From Rhodobacteraceae bacterium LMO-JJ12 (lineage in GTDB: Bacteria; Pseudomonadota; Alphaproteobacteria; Rhodobacterales; Rhodobacteraceae): a stretch of DNA of 64,000 bases. The notes beneath the pieces are model-generated. The model saw only the letters and a program-made list of their open reading frames with translations. It ran no database searches and was not told the DNA's origin. Positions within the stretch are counted from its first letter, which is position 1. Each line of letters starts with the position of its first letter. Positions 26,154 to 35,010 of this stretch are shown one piece after another. The stretch is taken from NCBI GenBank assembly GCA_021555075.1, contig JAKGBX010000002.1:491001-555000 (forward strand). Reading direction: 5' to 3'. A program made the position numbers and the translations under genes.

Positions 26154-27290
26154 CTATCCATCCTTCGCAATGCTGAACCAGGCAGAAGGGTCCACCGGAA
26201 CATTGTCTTCTCTGAGTTCTACATAAAGCGTTTCCGTGCGGTCATTTCCAGCCCCTTCGCTGGTCTGGGTCAGAATCTCGCCGATTTTCGGGTCCGTGCC
26301 GCCCATCAGGCCGACGGGTGCGCCTGCGGGCAGAACCTGACCCGGCAACCCGTAAACCACATCGAGCCCGGCTAAAACGATCAATAGACCCGATTGCGGT
26401 TCAAGGATCATCACGTTTCCGTAGTCAAGCAGCGGGCCGCGATAGCGGACGGTGGCCGCCGCCGGGGTGGTGACAAGCGCACGAGGGCGGGTGGCGATGA
26501 TGATACCGGGACGGGTGATTCCGGCAGCATCCGAGCCCATGAAACCGCGCAGCAGGCGACCCTGAACCGGCAGAGGAAGCTTGCCCTTGCGGTGTGAGAT
26601 GTCAGGCAGGCTGCCGGTCGCTTCGTCCACTGCGATTTCCGAAAGTCCCGAGGCGAACCCTTCGAGCGTTTCGGTGGAGGCGATGAGGAGTGCTGTTCGC
26701 ACCGGGTCTTCGGTAAAACGGCGGGGCAGATCGGTGCGATCGGCGACGGCCTGGGAAAGCTCTGTGCGCGCCTCCTGAAGACCTTGCAATCCTTCGCGCA
26801 GCGTTTCGGCTGCGTTGTCCTGCAAGCGGCGCAGCGTGGTGACTTCTTCGAGTTTGCCGCGCAGTTCGCTCACGCGGGTGTTCAGCGCAGGCGTGACATC
26901 GGCCAGGACCATGGCCGCGCGCGCAGTGCCCGTGGGGCCTTGAGGATGCAACAGAACCGTGGGCGCGCGGGTGTCGCCCATGGATTGCAGAACGCCAATG
27001 AGGCGCGAAATCTCGCCCTCGCGGGCGGTGAGTTCGCGGGTCAGGGTCTGTTCACGGATCGAGGCGTGGCGCAGGCCCTCGCGCATTGCCGCCAGCCCGT
27101 CTTCAAAGGCACGGATGGTTTCCGAGAGCGCCTTGACGCGGTCGCGCGCCGAGTCGGCCTCATCAAGTCTGATGGTTGCCTGGTTGAGCCGAGCAGCGGC
27201 GGCGCGGGCAGCCTCGGCCGGGTCAGGGGTCTGCGCCGAGGCCGCGCCGCCCGCAATCAGGGTGCAGAGGAGGGCGGCGCGCAGGCTCAT
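26154..27290 (-). CDS. envC: EnvC-like murein hydrolase activator with degenerate LytM domain
   Basis: A 378-residue periplasmic protein. The signal peptide is MSLRAALLCTLIAGGAASA. A long coiled coil (about residues 22-200, rich in Ala, Glu and Arg) precedes a C-terminal LytM/M23-like domain from about 265 (GRLLRGFMGSDAAG onward). The usual zinc ligands HxxxD and HxH are not found, so, like E. coli EnvC, it probably activates an amidase rather than cutting peptidoglycan itself. ATG 27288-27290 overlaps the gpmI stop. It lies in a gpmI-envC-ctpA arrangement. Confidence 0.9.
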   Translation of the reverse strand: MSLRAALLCTLIAGGAASAQTPDPAEAARAAAARLNQATIRLDEADSARDRVKALSETIRAFEDGLAAMREGLRHASIREQTLTRELTAREGEISRLIGVLQSMGDTRAPTVLLHPQGPTGTARAAMVLADVTPALNTRVSELRGKLEEVTTLRRLQDNAAETLREGLQGLQEARTELSQAVADRTDLPRRFTEDPVRTALLIASTETLEGFASGLSEIAVDEATGSLPDISHRKGKLPLPVQGRLLRGFMGSDAAGITRPGIIIATRPRALVTTPAAATVRYRGPLLDYGNVMILEPQSGLLIVLAGLDVVYGLPGQVLPAGAPVGLMGGTDPKIGEILTQTSEGAGNDRTETLYVELREDNVPVDPSAWFSIAKDG

Positions 27291-28801
27291 ATGATCAGGG
27301 TCTCGCCAGTCATTTCGGGTGGCTTGGGCAGGCCCATGAGATCGAGCAGCGTAGGCGCGAGATCGGACAGTCGCCCCGGTCTGAGTTTTGCGCCCTCGGG
27401 TCCACCAAACAAGGCAACCGGCACCGGGTTGATGGTGTGTGCAGTGTGCGGGCCGCCGGTCTCCGGATCGATCATGGTTTCGCAATTGCCGTGGTCGGCG
27501 GTGACGATCATCGCCCCCCCGGCCTTTTCCAGCGCCGCCATGACTTGACCCAGCCCGGCATCGACCGCTTCGCAGGCCTTGATTGCTGCTGCGATATTCC
27601 CGGTATGGCCGACCATGTCGGGGTTGGCATAATTGGTGATGATCAGGTCATAGCCTTCTTCGATGGCGCGCACGAAATTCTCGGTCACCTCGGCTGCGGA
27701 CATCTCGGGCTGAAGATCATATGTGGCGACCTTTGGCGAGGGTGCCATGTAGCGGTCTTCGCCCAATTCAGGCGTTTCCTTGCCGCCGTTCAGGAAGAAG
27801 GTGACATGCGGGTATTTCTCGGTTTCTGCCAAACGGAACTGGCGCAGCCCCTGTTTGGCGACCCATTCGCCCAAAGTATTCACGATAGCAGTCGAGGGAA
27901 ACATCGTGGTCATGTATTGATTGTGCCGGTCCGAGTATTCGACCATACCCATGAGCGCGCCGAACTTTGGCCGCTTGCCGGTTTCAAAAGCATCAAATTC
28001 GGGATCGCCAATGGCAGCGAGGATTTCGCGCGCGCGGTCGGCGCGAAAATTGAGGCACCAGAGACCGTCGCCGTCTTGCACTCCGGCATAGTCGCCAATC
28101 ACGGTGGCGGCGATGAATTCATCGGTTTCGGAACGGTTGTAGGCGTTGGAAATCGCATGGTTTGCGGTGGCGGTTTTGTGCTGTCCTTTGGCGTTGACGA
28201 TTGCATGGTAAGCTTCCGATACACGCTCCCATCGGTTGTCGCGGTCCATCGCGAAATAGCGCCCCGTCAGGGTGACGATATGGGCGGTATCCGGCAGTGC
28301 CTCTTCAAGTGTGGCGACATAGCCGAGCGCCGATTTCGGGGCGACATCGCGGCCATCAGTGATGGCATGAATGGCCACGGGGATACCTGCACGGGCGAGC
28401 ACGCCGATCGAGGCGATCATATGCTCGAGCGAACCGTGCACGCCGCCATCCGAGACCAACCCCATCAGATGCGCAGTTCCGCCTGTCTGTTTCATGCGGG
28501 CGATAAACTGCGTCAATGCCGGGGTTTCAAAAAATGAACCGTCTTCAATGGCGAGATCAATCTGTCCGAGATCCATTGCAACCACCCGACCGGCGCCGAT
28601 ATTGGTGTGTCCGACCTCGGAATTGCCCATCTGGCCGGAAGGCAGGCCAACATCCGGGCCGTGGGTCACCAGAAAGTTGTGCGGGCACGTCGACATCAGG
28701 CGATCATAGGTTGGTGTCTTCGCCAATGCCGGGGCATTGGCTTCGCGTGCCTCGCGATGGCCCCAGCCATCGAGAATGCAAAGAACCACCGGTTTTGTCA
28801 T
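27287..28801 (-). CDS. gpmI: 2,3-bisphosphoglycerate-independent phosphoglycerate mutase
   Basis: Interconverts 3- and 2-phosphoglycerate in glycolysis using two Mn ions. The 504-residue protein starts VVLCILDGWGHREA with the first metal Asp, has the phosphorylated Ser in GQMGNSEVGHTNIGAGR near 61, HAITDGRDV near 149, and the metal-binding ITNYANPDMVGHTG and VTADHGNCE segments near 390 and 430. The length is standard. The stop overlaps envC by four bases. The upstream 187-base gap contains an intergenic GC repeat, so it may have its own promoter. Confidence 0.97.
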   Translation of the reverse strand: MTKPVVLCILDGWGHREAREANAPALAKTPTYDRLMSTCPHNFLVTHGPDVGLPSGQMGNSEVGHTNIGAGRVVAMDLGQIDLAIEDGSFFETPALTQFIARMKQTGGTAHLMGLVSDGGVHGSLEHMIASIGVLARAGIPVAIHAITDGRDVAPKSALGYVATLEEALPDTAHIVTLTGRYFAMDRDNRWERVSEAYHAIVNAKGQHKTATANHAISNAYNRSETDEFIAATVIGDYAGVQDGDGLWCLNFRADRAREILAAIGDPEFDAFETGKRPKFGALMGMVEYSDRHNQYMTTMFPSTAIVNTLGEWVAKQGLRQFRLAETEKYPHVTFFLNGGKETPELGEDRYMAPSPKVATYDLQPEMSAAEVTENFVRAIEEGYDLIITNYANPDMVGHTGNIAAAIKACEAVDAGLGQVMAALEKAGGAMIVTADHGNCETMIDPETGGPHTAHTINPVPVALFGGPEGAKLRPGRLSDLAPTLLDLMGLPKPPEMTGETLII

Positions 28802-28883
28802 AGGATTTGCCTGTTTTTCATTCTGAATTCGCGTTTAAGCCTTGTTGGCCCCCAGAGCAACCGGCGGAATAGGGCTGTTACCG

Positions 28884-28932
28884 TTTCATCTTGCCGAAAA
28901 TATCCCGGGGGTTTGGGGGCAGCGCCCCCAAC
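28884..28932. repeat. GC-hairpin intergenic repeat, copy B (inverted)
   Basis: Reads TTTCATCTTGCCGAAAATAT followed by CCCGGGGG and a hairpin GGGGGC...GCCCCC. It is the reverse orientation of copy A at 1010-1058. It lies between rlmH and gpmI. Confidence 0.65.
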
Positions 28933-28988
28933 CTCTCCCCTCTACGTTGCCAGGCAACACCGCGCTCAATCCCCACAGCGCTATAGGC

Positions 28989-29459
28989 TCAGACGCGGTG
29001 ATAGGGGCTGCCGGCAAGGATCGAGGCAGCACGATAGAGCTGTTCGGTCAGCATCACCCGGGCCAACATATGCGGCCAGACCATTTTGCCGAAACTCAGC
29101 CCAAGATCAGCACGGCTGCGAAAATCCGGGGCCAGACCATCGGCACCGCCGATCACAAACGCCAGGTCGCCACAGCCATCATCGCGCAGGCGGGCCAGTG
29201 TGGTGGCGAACTCGGGCGAACTCATCTTCGTGCCGCGTTCATCCAACACGAACAGCCGCGCAGCTTTCGGCAAAGACCGTTCGAGCAGGGCGGCTTCGGC
29301 CGCCATGCCACCACCCTTGCGATCCTCGACTTCGGTGAAGGTAAGCGGGCCAAGACCCAGTGCGCGCCCGGTGCGGTCAAACCGCGTCGTATAGTCGTCG
29401 ATCAGGTCTTTCTCCGGCCCCTTGCGGAGCCGACCAACGGCGCAGATCGTAACCCGCAT
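28989..29459 (-). CDS. rlmH: 23S rRNA pseudouridine-1915 N3-methyltransferase
   Basis: A 156-residue SPOUT methyltransferase that modifies 23S rRNA on assembled 70S ribosomes. The N-terminus MRVTICAVGRLRKGPEKDLIDDY, the SAM-binding FVIGGADGL loop near residue 102 and the C-terminal LYRAASILAGSPYHRV with the family's final His-Arg are all typical. It begins immediately at the rsfS stop, consistent with the widespread rsfS-rlmH pairing in ribosome function. Confidence 0.96.
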   Translation of the reverse strand: MRVTICAVGRLRKGPEKDLIDDYTTRFDRTGRALGLGPLTFTEVEDRKGGGMAAEAALLERSLPKAARLFVLDERGTKMSSPEFATTLARLRDDGCGDLAFVIGGADGLAPDFRSRADLGLSFGKMVWPHMLARVMLTEQLYRAASILAGSPYHRV

Positions 29460-29807
29460 CTATATCGTGGCAGGGGTGTCGGCCGCAGTGGGCTGCCACA
29501 TCTTTTCGAGTTGGTAGAACTCGCGCACTTCGGGGCGGAAGACGTGGACAATGATATCGCCCGTGTCAATCAACACCCAATCACCCGAAGCCTTGCCTTC
29601 GATCTTTGAAAACCGCCCGAGATCGGTTTTGAGCCGGTCAGCGAGCTTTTCGGCAATTGCTGTCACCTGCCGCGAGGAGCGCCCGCTGCACACGACCATG
29701 TAATCGCCGATAGAGGATTTGCCGCGCAGATCGATCTGAACGATATCCTCGGCCTTGTCGTTTGAGAGCGAATCAAGAATGTGATCAAGCAATTCTTCGC
29801 TTGTCAC
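29460..29807 (-). CDS. rsfS: Ribosomal silencing factor RsfS
   Basis: Binds ribosomal protein uL14 and blocks joining of the subunits during slow growth. The 115-residue form shows the family core KAEDIVQIDLRGKSSIGDYMVV and GDWVLIDTGDIIVHVF. The annotated start is GTG 29805-29807, but no good binding site precedes it. A very strong AAGGAGGA at 29884-29891 sits seven bases before an in-frame CTG at 29874-29876, which would add 23 residues (STHVDAASAAPKGRS...). The true start may therefore be this unusual CTG. First gene of the rsfS-rlmH-gpmI-envC-ctpA-rppH block. Confidence 0.92.
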   Translation of the reverse strand: MTSEELLDHILDSLSNDKAEDIVQIDLRGKSSIGDYMVVCSGRSSRQVTAIAEKLADRLKTDLGRFSKIEGKASGDWVLIDTGDIIVHVFRPEVREFYQLEKMWQPTAADTPATI

Positions 29808-29892
29808 GTCGCCGGGAGCACCTGGAACGGAGCGCCCTTTGGGAGCGGCCGAAGCCGCATCAACATGCGTTGACAGGACAATGTCCTCCTTA

Positions 29893-30202
29893 CATTACGC
29901 ACCTGAAAAGCGCCCCGGTGCCGGACGTGTTTAAAACTTAGCACCGGATATGTGGATTCTCAATGACAGGATCAAGGCCTGTGAAATGCCGCCGTTTTTT
30001 GCCGTTGGGAGCCGGATCCGACAAGCGGAGGACGTAAATCTACAGGCTGGAACGTCGAATCCCAGGTTGGGTTGGGCAAGGGGGCGGCATGGAGCGTGCG
30101 TATTCGCCGCAGGCAACAGCGGCCTGTTATTGCAGATCAGAGCTTAAAGAACTTGGCGTCGGCCCCGGTCGTTGAAGCTAAATGGGGCTGGATCTCGCGG
30201 GT
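29893..30202. other. Intergenic region without a recognised gene
   Basis: Between the putative rsfS ribosome-binding site and the MscS-gene stop. I see only short frames without good start sites, no tRNA and no convincing terminator. The promoter of the rsfS block should lie at its left end. Confidence 0.5.
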
Positions 30203-31564
30203 TTATGACTTCGGGGGCGGGTCGGCATCTTCGCCCAACAGGCGCACTTCGCGCTGCGGGAAGGGGATCGAAATGCCGTTCTCATGAAAGGCATCCCAGA
30301 GAGCCAGATAGACATTGCCCCGAATATTGGTGAGGCCCTGAGAAGGATCGCGAATCCAGAATCGCAGGACATAATCAACGGAACTGTCGCCAAATCCGAT
30401 GATATGACAAACTGGCGGCTTGGATGTCAGCACGCGTGTCACGCCCTTGGCGGTTTCGATGGCCAGAGCGCGAACCTTGTGAGGGTCATCGCCGTAGGAT
30501 GTGCCGAATTTGATATCGAGTCTGACAAAATCATTGGTATGAGACCAGTTCACCACCTGACCGGTGATCAGATCTTCGTTGGGGATCAGGTATTCCTTGC
30601 CGTCGCGCGTGACAACAGAGGTATAGCGCGCGCTGAGCGTGTCGATCCAGCCGAAGGTTTCACCTAGGCTGATCACGTCGCCCGGTTTGATTGACTTGTC
30701 GAGCAGGATGATCACGCCGGATACCAGATTCGACACCACTTTTTGCAAGCCAAAGCCAAGGCCGACACCAATGGCACCAGATAAAACCGCAAGCCCGGTG
30801 AGGTCGACGCCAATTGCCTTGAGCCCGATATAACCGGCGATGCCATAGAGGGCGACCTGAAGGAATTTTACTGCAAGCACCTGCATCGAGGGGCTGATGT
30901 CTTCGTTGCGTTTCAGACCTGCGGTAGTGGTGCGCGACACAAAGCGGGCGACGAAGAAGAGCACGCTGAGTGTGACCGCCGCCTGTATTAGCAGCCACAA
31001 CGACAGGTGCAGATTGCCAAGGTCGATGGCGGCGCTGTCGAGCAGAGATCGGGCCTCGCTGGTCAGTCCGAGGATAACCAGCGTGGCCCATGTCCAACTG
31101 GCATAGCGCACCATTGTACGCAGGAAACCATTGGTAATCAGACGCGAAACCAACGCGATAAGCAGCCATGCCACGGCCAGCTTGGCAATTCCCCCCAGCA
31201 GGAACGTGCGCGAAGGCCAGGTGATTTCGCGCATGATCCACACTGTGGGCCAAAGCAGGCAAACGAAGAAGACCAGCCGCAATCGCTTTTCTAGCATCAG
31301 CATCAGGCGGAGTCGCCATTTGGGCCAGTTTTCGCGGGTGCGCAGCCATTCGCGAAAGCGCGGTGACAATAGGAGTGCAATACCCCAGGCCAGCAGGAAA
31401 ATCGCGATAGCGATCCCCACCTGATAGGCGTTCCAGGGGCGCAGGAGACCTTTCAGGAATACCTGGGCCTGATCGGCCAGCGAATACGCGATTTCCTGCG
31501 CTTCCTGCGCCGAAGTCGTCGCTGGGGCGGCTGATTGGGGGGTCGCGGAGGTATGTTCTGTCAT
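30203..31564 (-). CDS. MscS-family mechanosensitive ion channel
   Basis: A 453-residue inner-membrane channel. About six transmembrane segments cover residues 45-290, the last being the pore helix with the Gly/Ala pattern of the family (LAVLSGAIGVGLGFGLQKVVSNLVSGVIILLD, about 265-300, given in part). The beta domain follows (SIKPGDVISLGETFGWI; VTRDGKEYLIPNEDLI), then an alpha/beta C-terminal cytoplasmic domain. It probably releases osmolytes on hypo-osmotic shock. ATG 31562-31564 is used; an extension to 31615 lacks support. Single-gene unit. Confidence 0.92.
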   Translation of the reverse strand: MTEHTSATPQSAAPATTSAQEAQEIAYSLADQAQVFLKGLLRPWNAYQVGIAIAIFLLAWGIALLLSPRFREWLRTRENWPKWRLRLMLMLEKRLRLVFFVCLLWPTVWIMREITWPSRTFLLGGIAKLAVAWLLIALVSRLITNGFLRTMVRYASWTWATLVILGLTSEARSLLDSAAIDLGNLHLSLWLLIQAAVTLSVLFFVARFVSRTTTAGLKRNEDISPSMQVLAVKFLQVALYGIAGYIGLKAIGVDLTGLAVLSGAIGVGLGFGLQKVVSNLVSGVIILLDKSIKPGDVISLGETFGWIDTLSARYTSVVTRDGKEYLIPNEDLITGQVVNWSHTNDFVRLDIKFGTSYGDDPHKVRALAIETAKGVTRVLTSKPPVCHIIGFGDSSVDYVLRFWIRDPSQGLTNIRGNVYLALWDAFHENGISIPFPQREVRLLGEDADPPPKS

Positions 31565-31830
31565 GAATGCGCCTGTGTTGAACACAGCGTGGCACGCGCG
31601 GGGTTGCGCGGGCAAGGGGCTTGGGCGGGGAAAACGCAGCGGGCGTTGTCACGAATGGGCTAGGAATGATGGGCTTTGTTGTCGGTTGCGCGGATTTGGG
31701 CCTGTGCGAACTGTGCGGGAGTGATGGTGCCGGGAAATGCGAGAAATGGCATGCGCACCCGCATTCCTCCGCACTGCGCCGCGAAACACCCGGCTTGTGA
31801 GAATCTGTGGCGTTGTGTAGGAGATGCGCC

Positions 31831-31917
31831 ATGACACGGGTTTTCGATATGGATGACCGCGCGCGGTTGAAAGAACGCTTCCACAGCGAAGTGCGATCGG
31901 TTTTGGTACGCCCGTAA
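31831..31917 (+). CDS. Possible 28-residue small protein upstream of leuC
   Basis: An ATG with a good AGGAG site eight bases upstream opens a 28-codon frame (MTRVFDMDDRARLKERF...) ending 66 bases before the leuC start. It has a charged, amphipathic-helix look and only two Leu codons, so a classical leucine attenuator leader is unlikely. It may be a real small protein, an upstream control frame or chance. Confidence 0.35.
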   Translation: MTRVFDMDDRARLKERFHSEVRSVLVRP

Positions 31918-31983
31918 GCTTTGGCCTGCGCCAAACCCCGCCTGAATACCCACGACTTCACGAACATGAACGGGAGTGGACCA

Positions 31984-33390
31984 ATGTCCCCCAAGACGAT
32001 CTATGATAAAATCTGGGATGCTCATGTAGCCCATGAAGCCGAAGACGGCACCTGCTTGCTCTATATTGACCGACACCTCGTCCACGAGGTGACCAGCCCG
32101 CAAGCTTTTGAAGGACTGCGCATGACGGGTCGCACTGTGCGCGCGCCTGACAAGACTATTGCCGTGCCGGATCACAATGTGCCGACAACGCTGGATCGTG
32201 CCAATGCCGAAACGATGACCGAAGACAGCCGCATTCAGGTTGAAGCGCTGGACAAAAACGCCCGTGATTTCGGTATTCACTATTATCCGGTTAGCGACGT
32301 GCGCCAAGGGATCGTGCATATCGTTGGCCCTGAGCAGGGCTGGACGTTGCCCGGCATGACCGTGGTATGCGGTGACAGTCATACTGCGACGCATGGCGCA
32401 TTTGGCGCGCTGGCGCATGGCATCGGCACGTCCGAGGTGGAGCATGTGCTTGCGACACAGACGCTGATCCAGAAGAAATCGAAGAACATGAAAGTCGAGA
32501 TCACCGGCAAGTTGCGCCCCGGCGTTACGGCCAAGGATATCACCTTGGCGGTGATCGGTGTGACCGGCACGGCGGGCGGCACTGGCTATGTCATCGAATA
32601 TTGCGGTGAAGCGATCCGCGATCTTTCGATGGAAGGCCGCATGACCGTCTGCAACATGGCGATTGAAGGCGGCGCACGCGCGGGCCTGATTGCGCCGGAC
32701 GAGACAACTTATGAATATGTCAAAGGCCGCCCGCACGCCCCGAAGGGTGCGCAATGGGAGGCTGCGATGAACTGGTGGAAAACGCTTTATACCGATGACG
32801 ACGCCGTTTTCGACAAGGTGATCACACTGAAGGGCGAAGATATCGAGCCGGTAGTGACATGGGGCACGTCGCCGGAAGATGTGCTGCCGATCACGGCCAA
32901 TGTGCCCAGCCCGGAGGATTACGCGGGTGGCAAGGTTGAGGCCGTGAAGCGTGCGCTTGACTATATGGGGCTGACACCCGGTCAAAAGCTGACCGATATC
33001 GAGATCGATACGGTGTTCATCGGGTCCTGCACCAACGGGCGGATCGAAGATTTGCGCGCCGCTGCTGCCATTTTGAAAGGCAAGAAAATCAAACCGGGCA
33101 TGCGGGCGATGATCGTGCCCGGTTCGGGGCTTGTGCGTGCGCAGGCCGAGGAAGAGGGGCTGGCCGAAATTTTCAAGGAAGCCGGTTTTGAATGGCGCCT
33201 TGCCGGGTGTTCGATGTGTCTGGCGATGAACCCAGATCAGTTGGCTGAAGGTGAACGCTGTGCGTCAACTTCGAACCGCAACTTTGAAGGGCGTCAGGGC
33301 TATAAGGGCCGCACCCATCTGGTGAGTCCCGCAATGGCGGCGGCGGCGGCGGTAACCGGGCATCTGACCGATGTGCGCGAGATGATGTAA
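31984..33390 (+). CDS. leuC: 3-isopropylmalate dehydratase large subunit
   Basis: Isomerises 2-isopropylmalate to 3-isopropylmalate in leucine synthesis, with LeuD, using a [4Fe-4S] cluster. The 468-residue protein starts [15 protein letters not shown], has [17 protein letters not shown] near residue 130, and the cluster Cys residues in [13 protein letters not shown] near 347 and [14 protein letters not shown] near 410. ATG 31984 is preceded by GGGAGTGGACCA. leuD follows 644 bases later, with an unrelated membrane-protein gene in between. Confidence 0.97.
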   Translation: MSPKTIYDKIWDAHVAHEAEDGTCLLYIDRHLVHEVTSPQAFEGLRMTGRTVRAPDKTIAVPDHNVPTTLDRANAETMTEDSRIQVEALDKNARDFGIHYYPVSDVRQGIVHIVGPEQGWTLPGMTVVCGDSHTATHGAFGALAHGIGTSEVEHVLATQTLIQKKSKNMKVEITGKLRPGVTAKDITLAVIGVTGTAGGTGYVIEYCGEAIRDLSMEGRMTVCNMAIEGGARAGLIAPDETTYEYVKGRPHAPKGAQWEAAMNWWKTLYTDDDAVFDKVITLKGEDIEPVVTWGTSPEDVLPITANVPSPEDYAGGKVEAVKRALDYMGLTPGQKLTDIEIDTVFIGSCTNGRIEDLRAAAAILKGKKIKPGMRAMIVPGSGLVRAQAEEEGLAEIFKEAGFEWRLAGCSMCLAMNPDQLAEGERCASTSNRNFEGRQGYKGRTHLVSPAMAAAAAVTGHLTDVREMM

Positions 33391-33464
33391 CTGGTTGCAT
33401 ATTGCTGTCTTCAGGCGCGAAAGCGCGGCGAGGCGGCAGACGTAGGCTAAAAAGGAGAAACACG

Positions 33465-33992
33465 ATGAAGCCTTCTGCCATTCTGATTCTTGTAGGTGTG
33501 TTGCTGTTTATTGGCGGGGTCTTTGCCTTTGCCAATCCGTTGGCAGCGTCCATGGCTGTGACGACGCTCGTCGGGATCGCCTTTCTTCTTGGCGGTGTCT
33601 TGCAGGCTTGGGCGGCTTTTCAAAGCGATGCTGCGATGCTGCCCGGCGGGCGCATCTGGAACGGGCTTTGGGCCGTGATGGGAATCGTTGTCGGCGTCTG
33701 GCTTCTGGCCAACCCGCTGGAGGGCGTCGTTTCGCTGACGCTGCTTCTCGGCGTCGTGTTCCTGTTTACCGGGATCATGCGGATCATGTTGGGCTTTGGT
33801 ATCGCACAGGCGCAGACAAAATGGCTGTTGATCCTGTCGGGAGTCGCCGGTGTGGTGATCGGCGTTCTGATCTTCGGCAACATCGCAGAGGCGGCCACGA
33901 CGCTTCTGGGGCTTCTTTTGGGCATCGAATTGCTCTCGCAGGGTGTTGCGCTTCTTCTGCTTGGATTTTTGGGCCGCAAAAGCGGGCTTTGA
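33465..33992 (+). CDS. HdeD/DUF308-family membrane protein
   Basis: A 175-residue integral membrane protein of six predicted helices, made of repeated two-helix units (ILILVGVLLFIGGVFAFANPL; VMGIVVGVWLLANPLEGV; VAGVVIGVLIFGNIA), the repeat pattern of the HdeD/DUF308 family. E. coli HdeD takes part in acid resistance, but most homologues have no known role. ATG 33465 follows AAGGAGAAACACG. Its placement between leuC and leuD suggests co-transcription, although no role in leucine synthesis is known. Confidence 0.85.
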   Translation: MKPSAILILVGVLLFIGGVFAFANPLAASMAVTTLVGIAFLLGGVLQAWAAFQSDAAMLPGGRIWNGLWAVMGIVVGVWLLANPLEGVVSLTLLLGVVFLFTGIMRIMLGFGIAQAQTKWLLILSGVAGVVIGVLIFGNIAEAATTLLGLLLGIELLSQGVALLLLGFLGRKSGL

Positions 33993-34033
33993 CATATACG
34001 CAGGGCCAGATCGCCCTGAACGGAGACTGAACT

Positions 34034-34639
34034 ATGGACAAATTTGAAAAACTCTCGGGCATTGCGGCACCCATGCCGTTGGTGAATATCGACACCGATA
34101 TGATCATCCCCAAGGTGTTCCTGAAAACGATCAAGCGCTCGGGGCTGGGTGTGAACCTGTTTGACGAGATGCGATATGATCGGCAAGGCAATGAGATCGC
34201 TGATTTCGTGTTGAACAAGCCAGCCTATCGCGAGGCGCAAATCCTGGTGGCCGGTGACAACTTCGGCTGTGGATCGTCGCGCGAACATGCGCCTTGGGCG
34301 CTGGCCGATTTTGGCATCAAGGCGGTGATTTCCACCTCTTTCGCAGACATTTTTTACAACAACTGTTTCCAGAACGGCATCCTGCCTATCGTCCTGCCGC
34401 AAGAGGCCGTGGATGTCTTGATGGCTGATGCGGAAAAGGGCGCCAATGCGCGGTTGGATGTGGATCTGGAAGCGCAGACCGTGACAAGCTCGGATGGCGA
34501 AGTATTCGCCTTCGAGGTGGATGCATTCAAGAAGCATTGCCTTCTCAAGGGGCTCGACGATATCGGGCTGACCATGGAGAAGACCGCGTCAATTGACACA
34601 TTTGAGGCGCAAGCAGCGCAGACGCGTCCCTGGGTCTGA
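34034..34639 (+). CDS. leuD: 3-isopropylmalate dehydratase small subunit
   Basis: The 201-residue partner of LeuC. The swivelling-domain motifs are evident: [17 protein letters not shown] near residue 15 and [18 protein letters not shown] near 73, the latter shaping the substrate pocket. ATG 34034 has GGAGACTGAACT upstream. It ends shortly before a strong intrinsic terminator, so the leuC-hdeD-like-leuD unit stops here. Confidence 0.97.
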   Translation: MDKFEKLSGIAAPMPLVNIDTDMIIPKVFLKTIKRSGLGVNLFDEMRYDRQGNEIADFVLNKPAYREAQILVAGDNFGCGSSREHAPWALADFGIKAVISTSFADIFYNNCFQNGILPIVLPQEAVDVLMADAEKGANARLDVDLEAQTVTSSDGEVFAFEVDAFKKHCLLKGLDDIGLTMEKTASIDTFEAQAAQTRPWV

Positions 34640-34661
34640 ACCTGTTAAAGGCGAGAAAGCC

Positions 34662-34692
34662 AAGACCGCCCACATCCAGGGCGGTCTTTTTC
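34662..34692 (+). terminator. Intrinsic terminator after leuD
   Basis: A ten-base-pair stem, AAGACCGCCC and GGGCGGTCTT, with a seven-base loop, is followed by TTTTC. It lies 23 bases after the leuD stop. Confidence 0.9.
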
Positions 34693-35010
34693 TTTTGAGT
34701 GGAAAACCTCACCTGACGCTATTTCGCGTCACATCTCGCAACGTGTAGCGGGCTAACGCAGCACATCTACTACATCTTGTAGATGCTTGAGTTTGCGCCT
34801 TTTTTTTGCACCAAAAATGATGCAAACGCGCACCACTTCTTCCCTGAAACGGCCCAATAGCTGAAGTCTTGTTAACCGTGACTTGAGCCGGAAAACGAAA
34901 GAAGGCAAAAATTGGGCAAGAATGAGGCAAGCCGCGACACGTTGCGGCATCAAGTTGGAACAAAAGGTCGGCATCGTACCGGCTTTGGCCAGTTTGAAGG
35001 GAATGGTGCA
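34693..35010. other. Long leader region with small hairpin
   Basis: No gene recognised. It contains a CATCTAC/GTAGATG hairpin (34764-34785), a run of eight T residues near 34800, and TTAACCGTGACTTGA near 34874, a one-mismatch CtrA-like box. It probably holds the promoter of the membrane protein gene downstream. In-frame extension of that gene reaches back to 34912. Confidence 0.4.
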
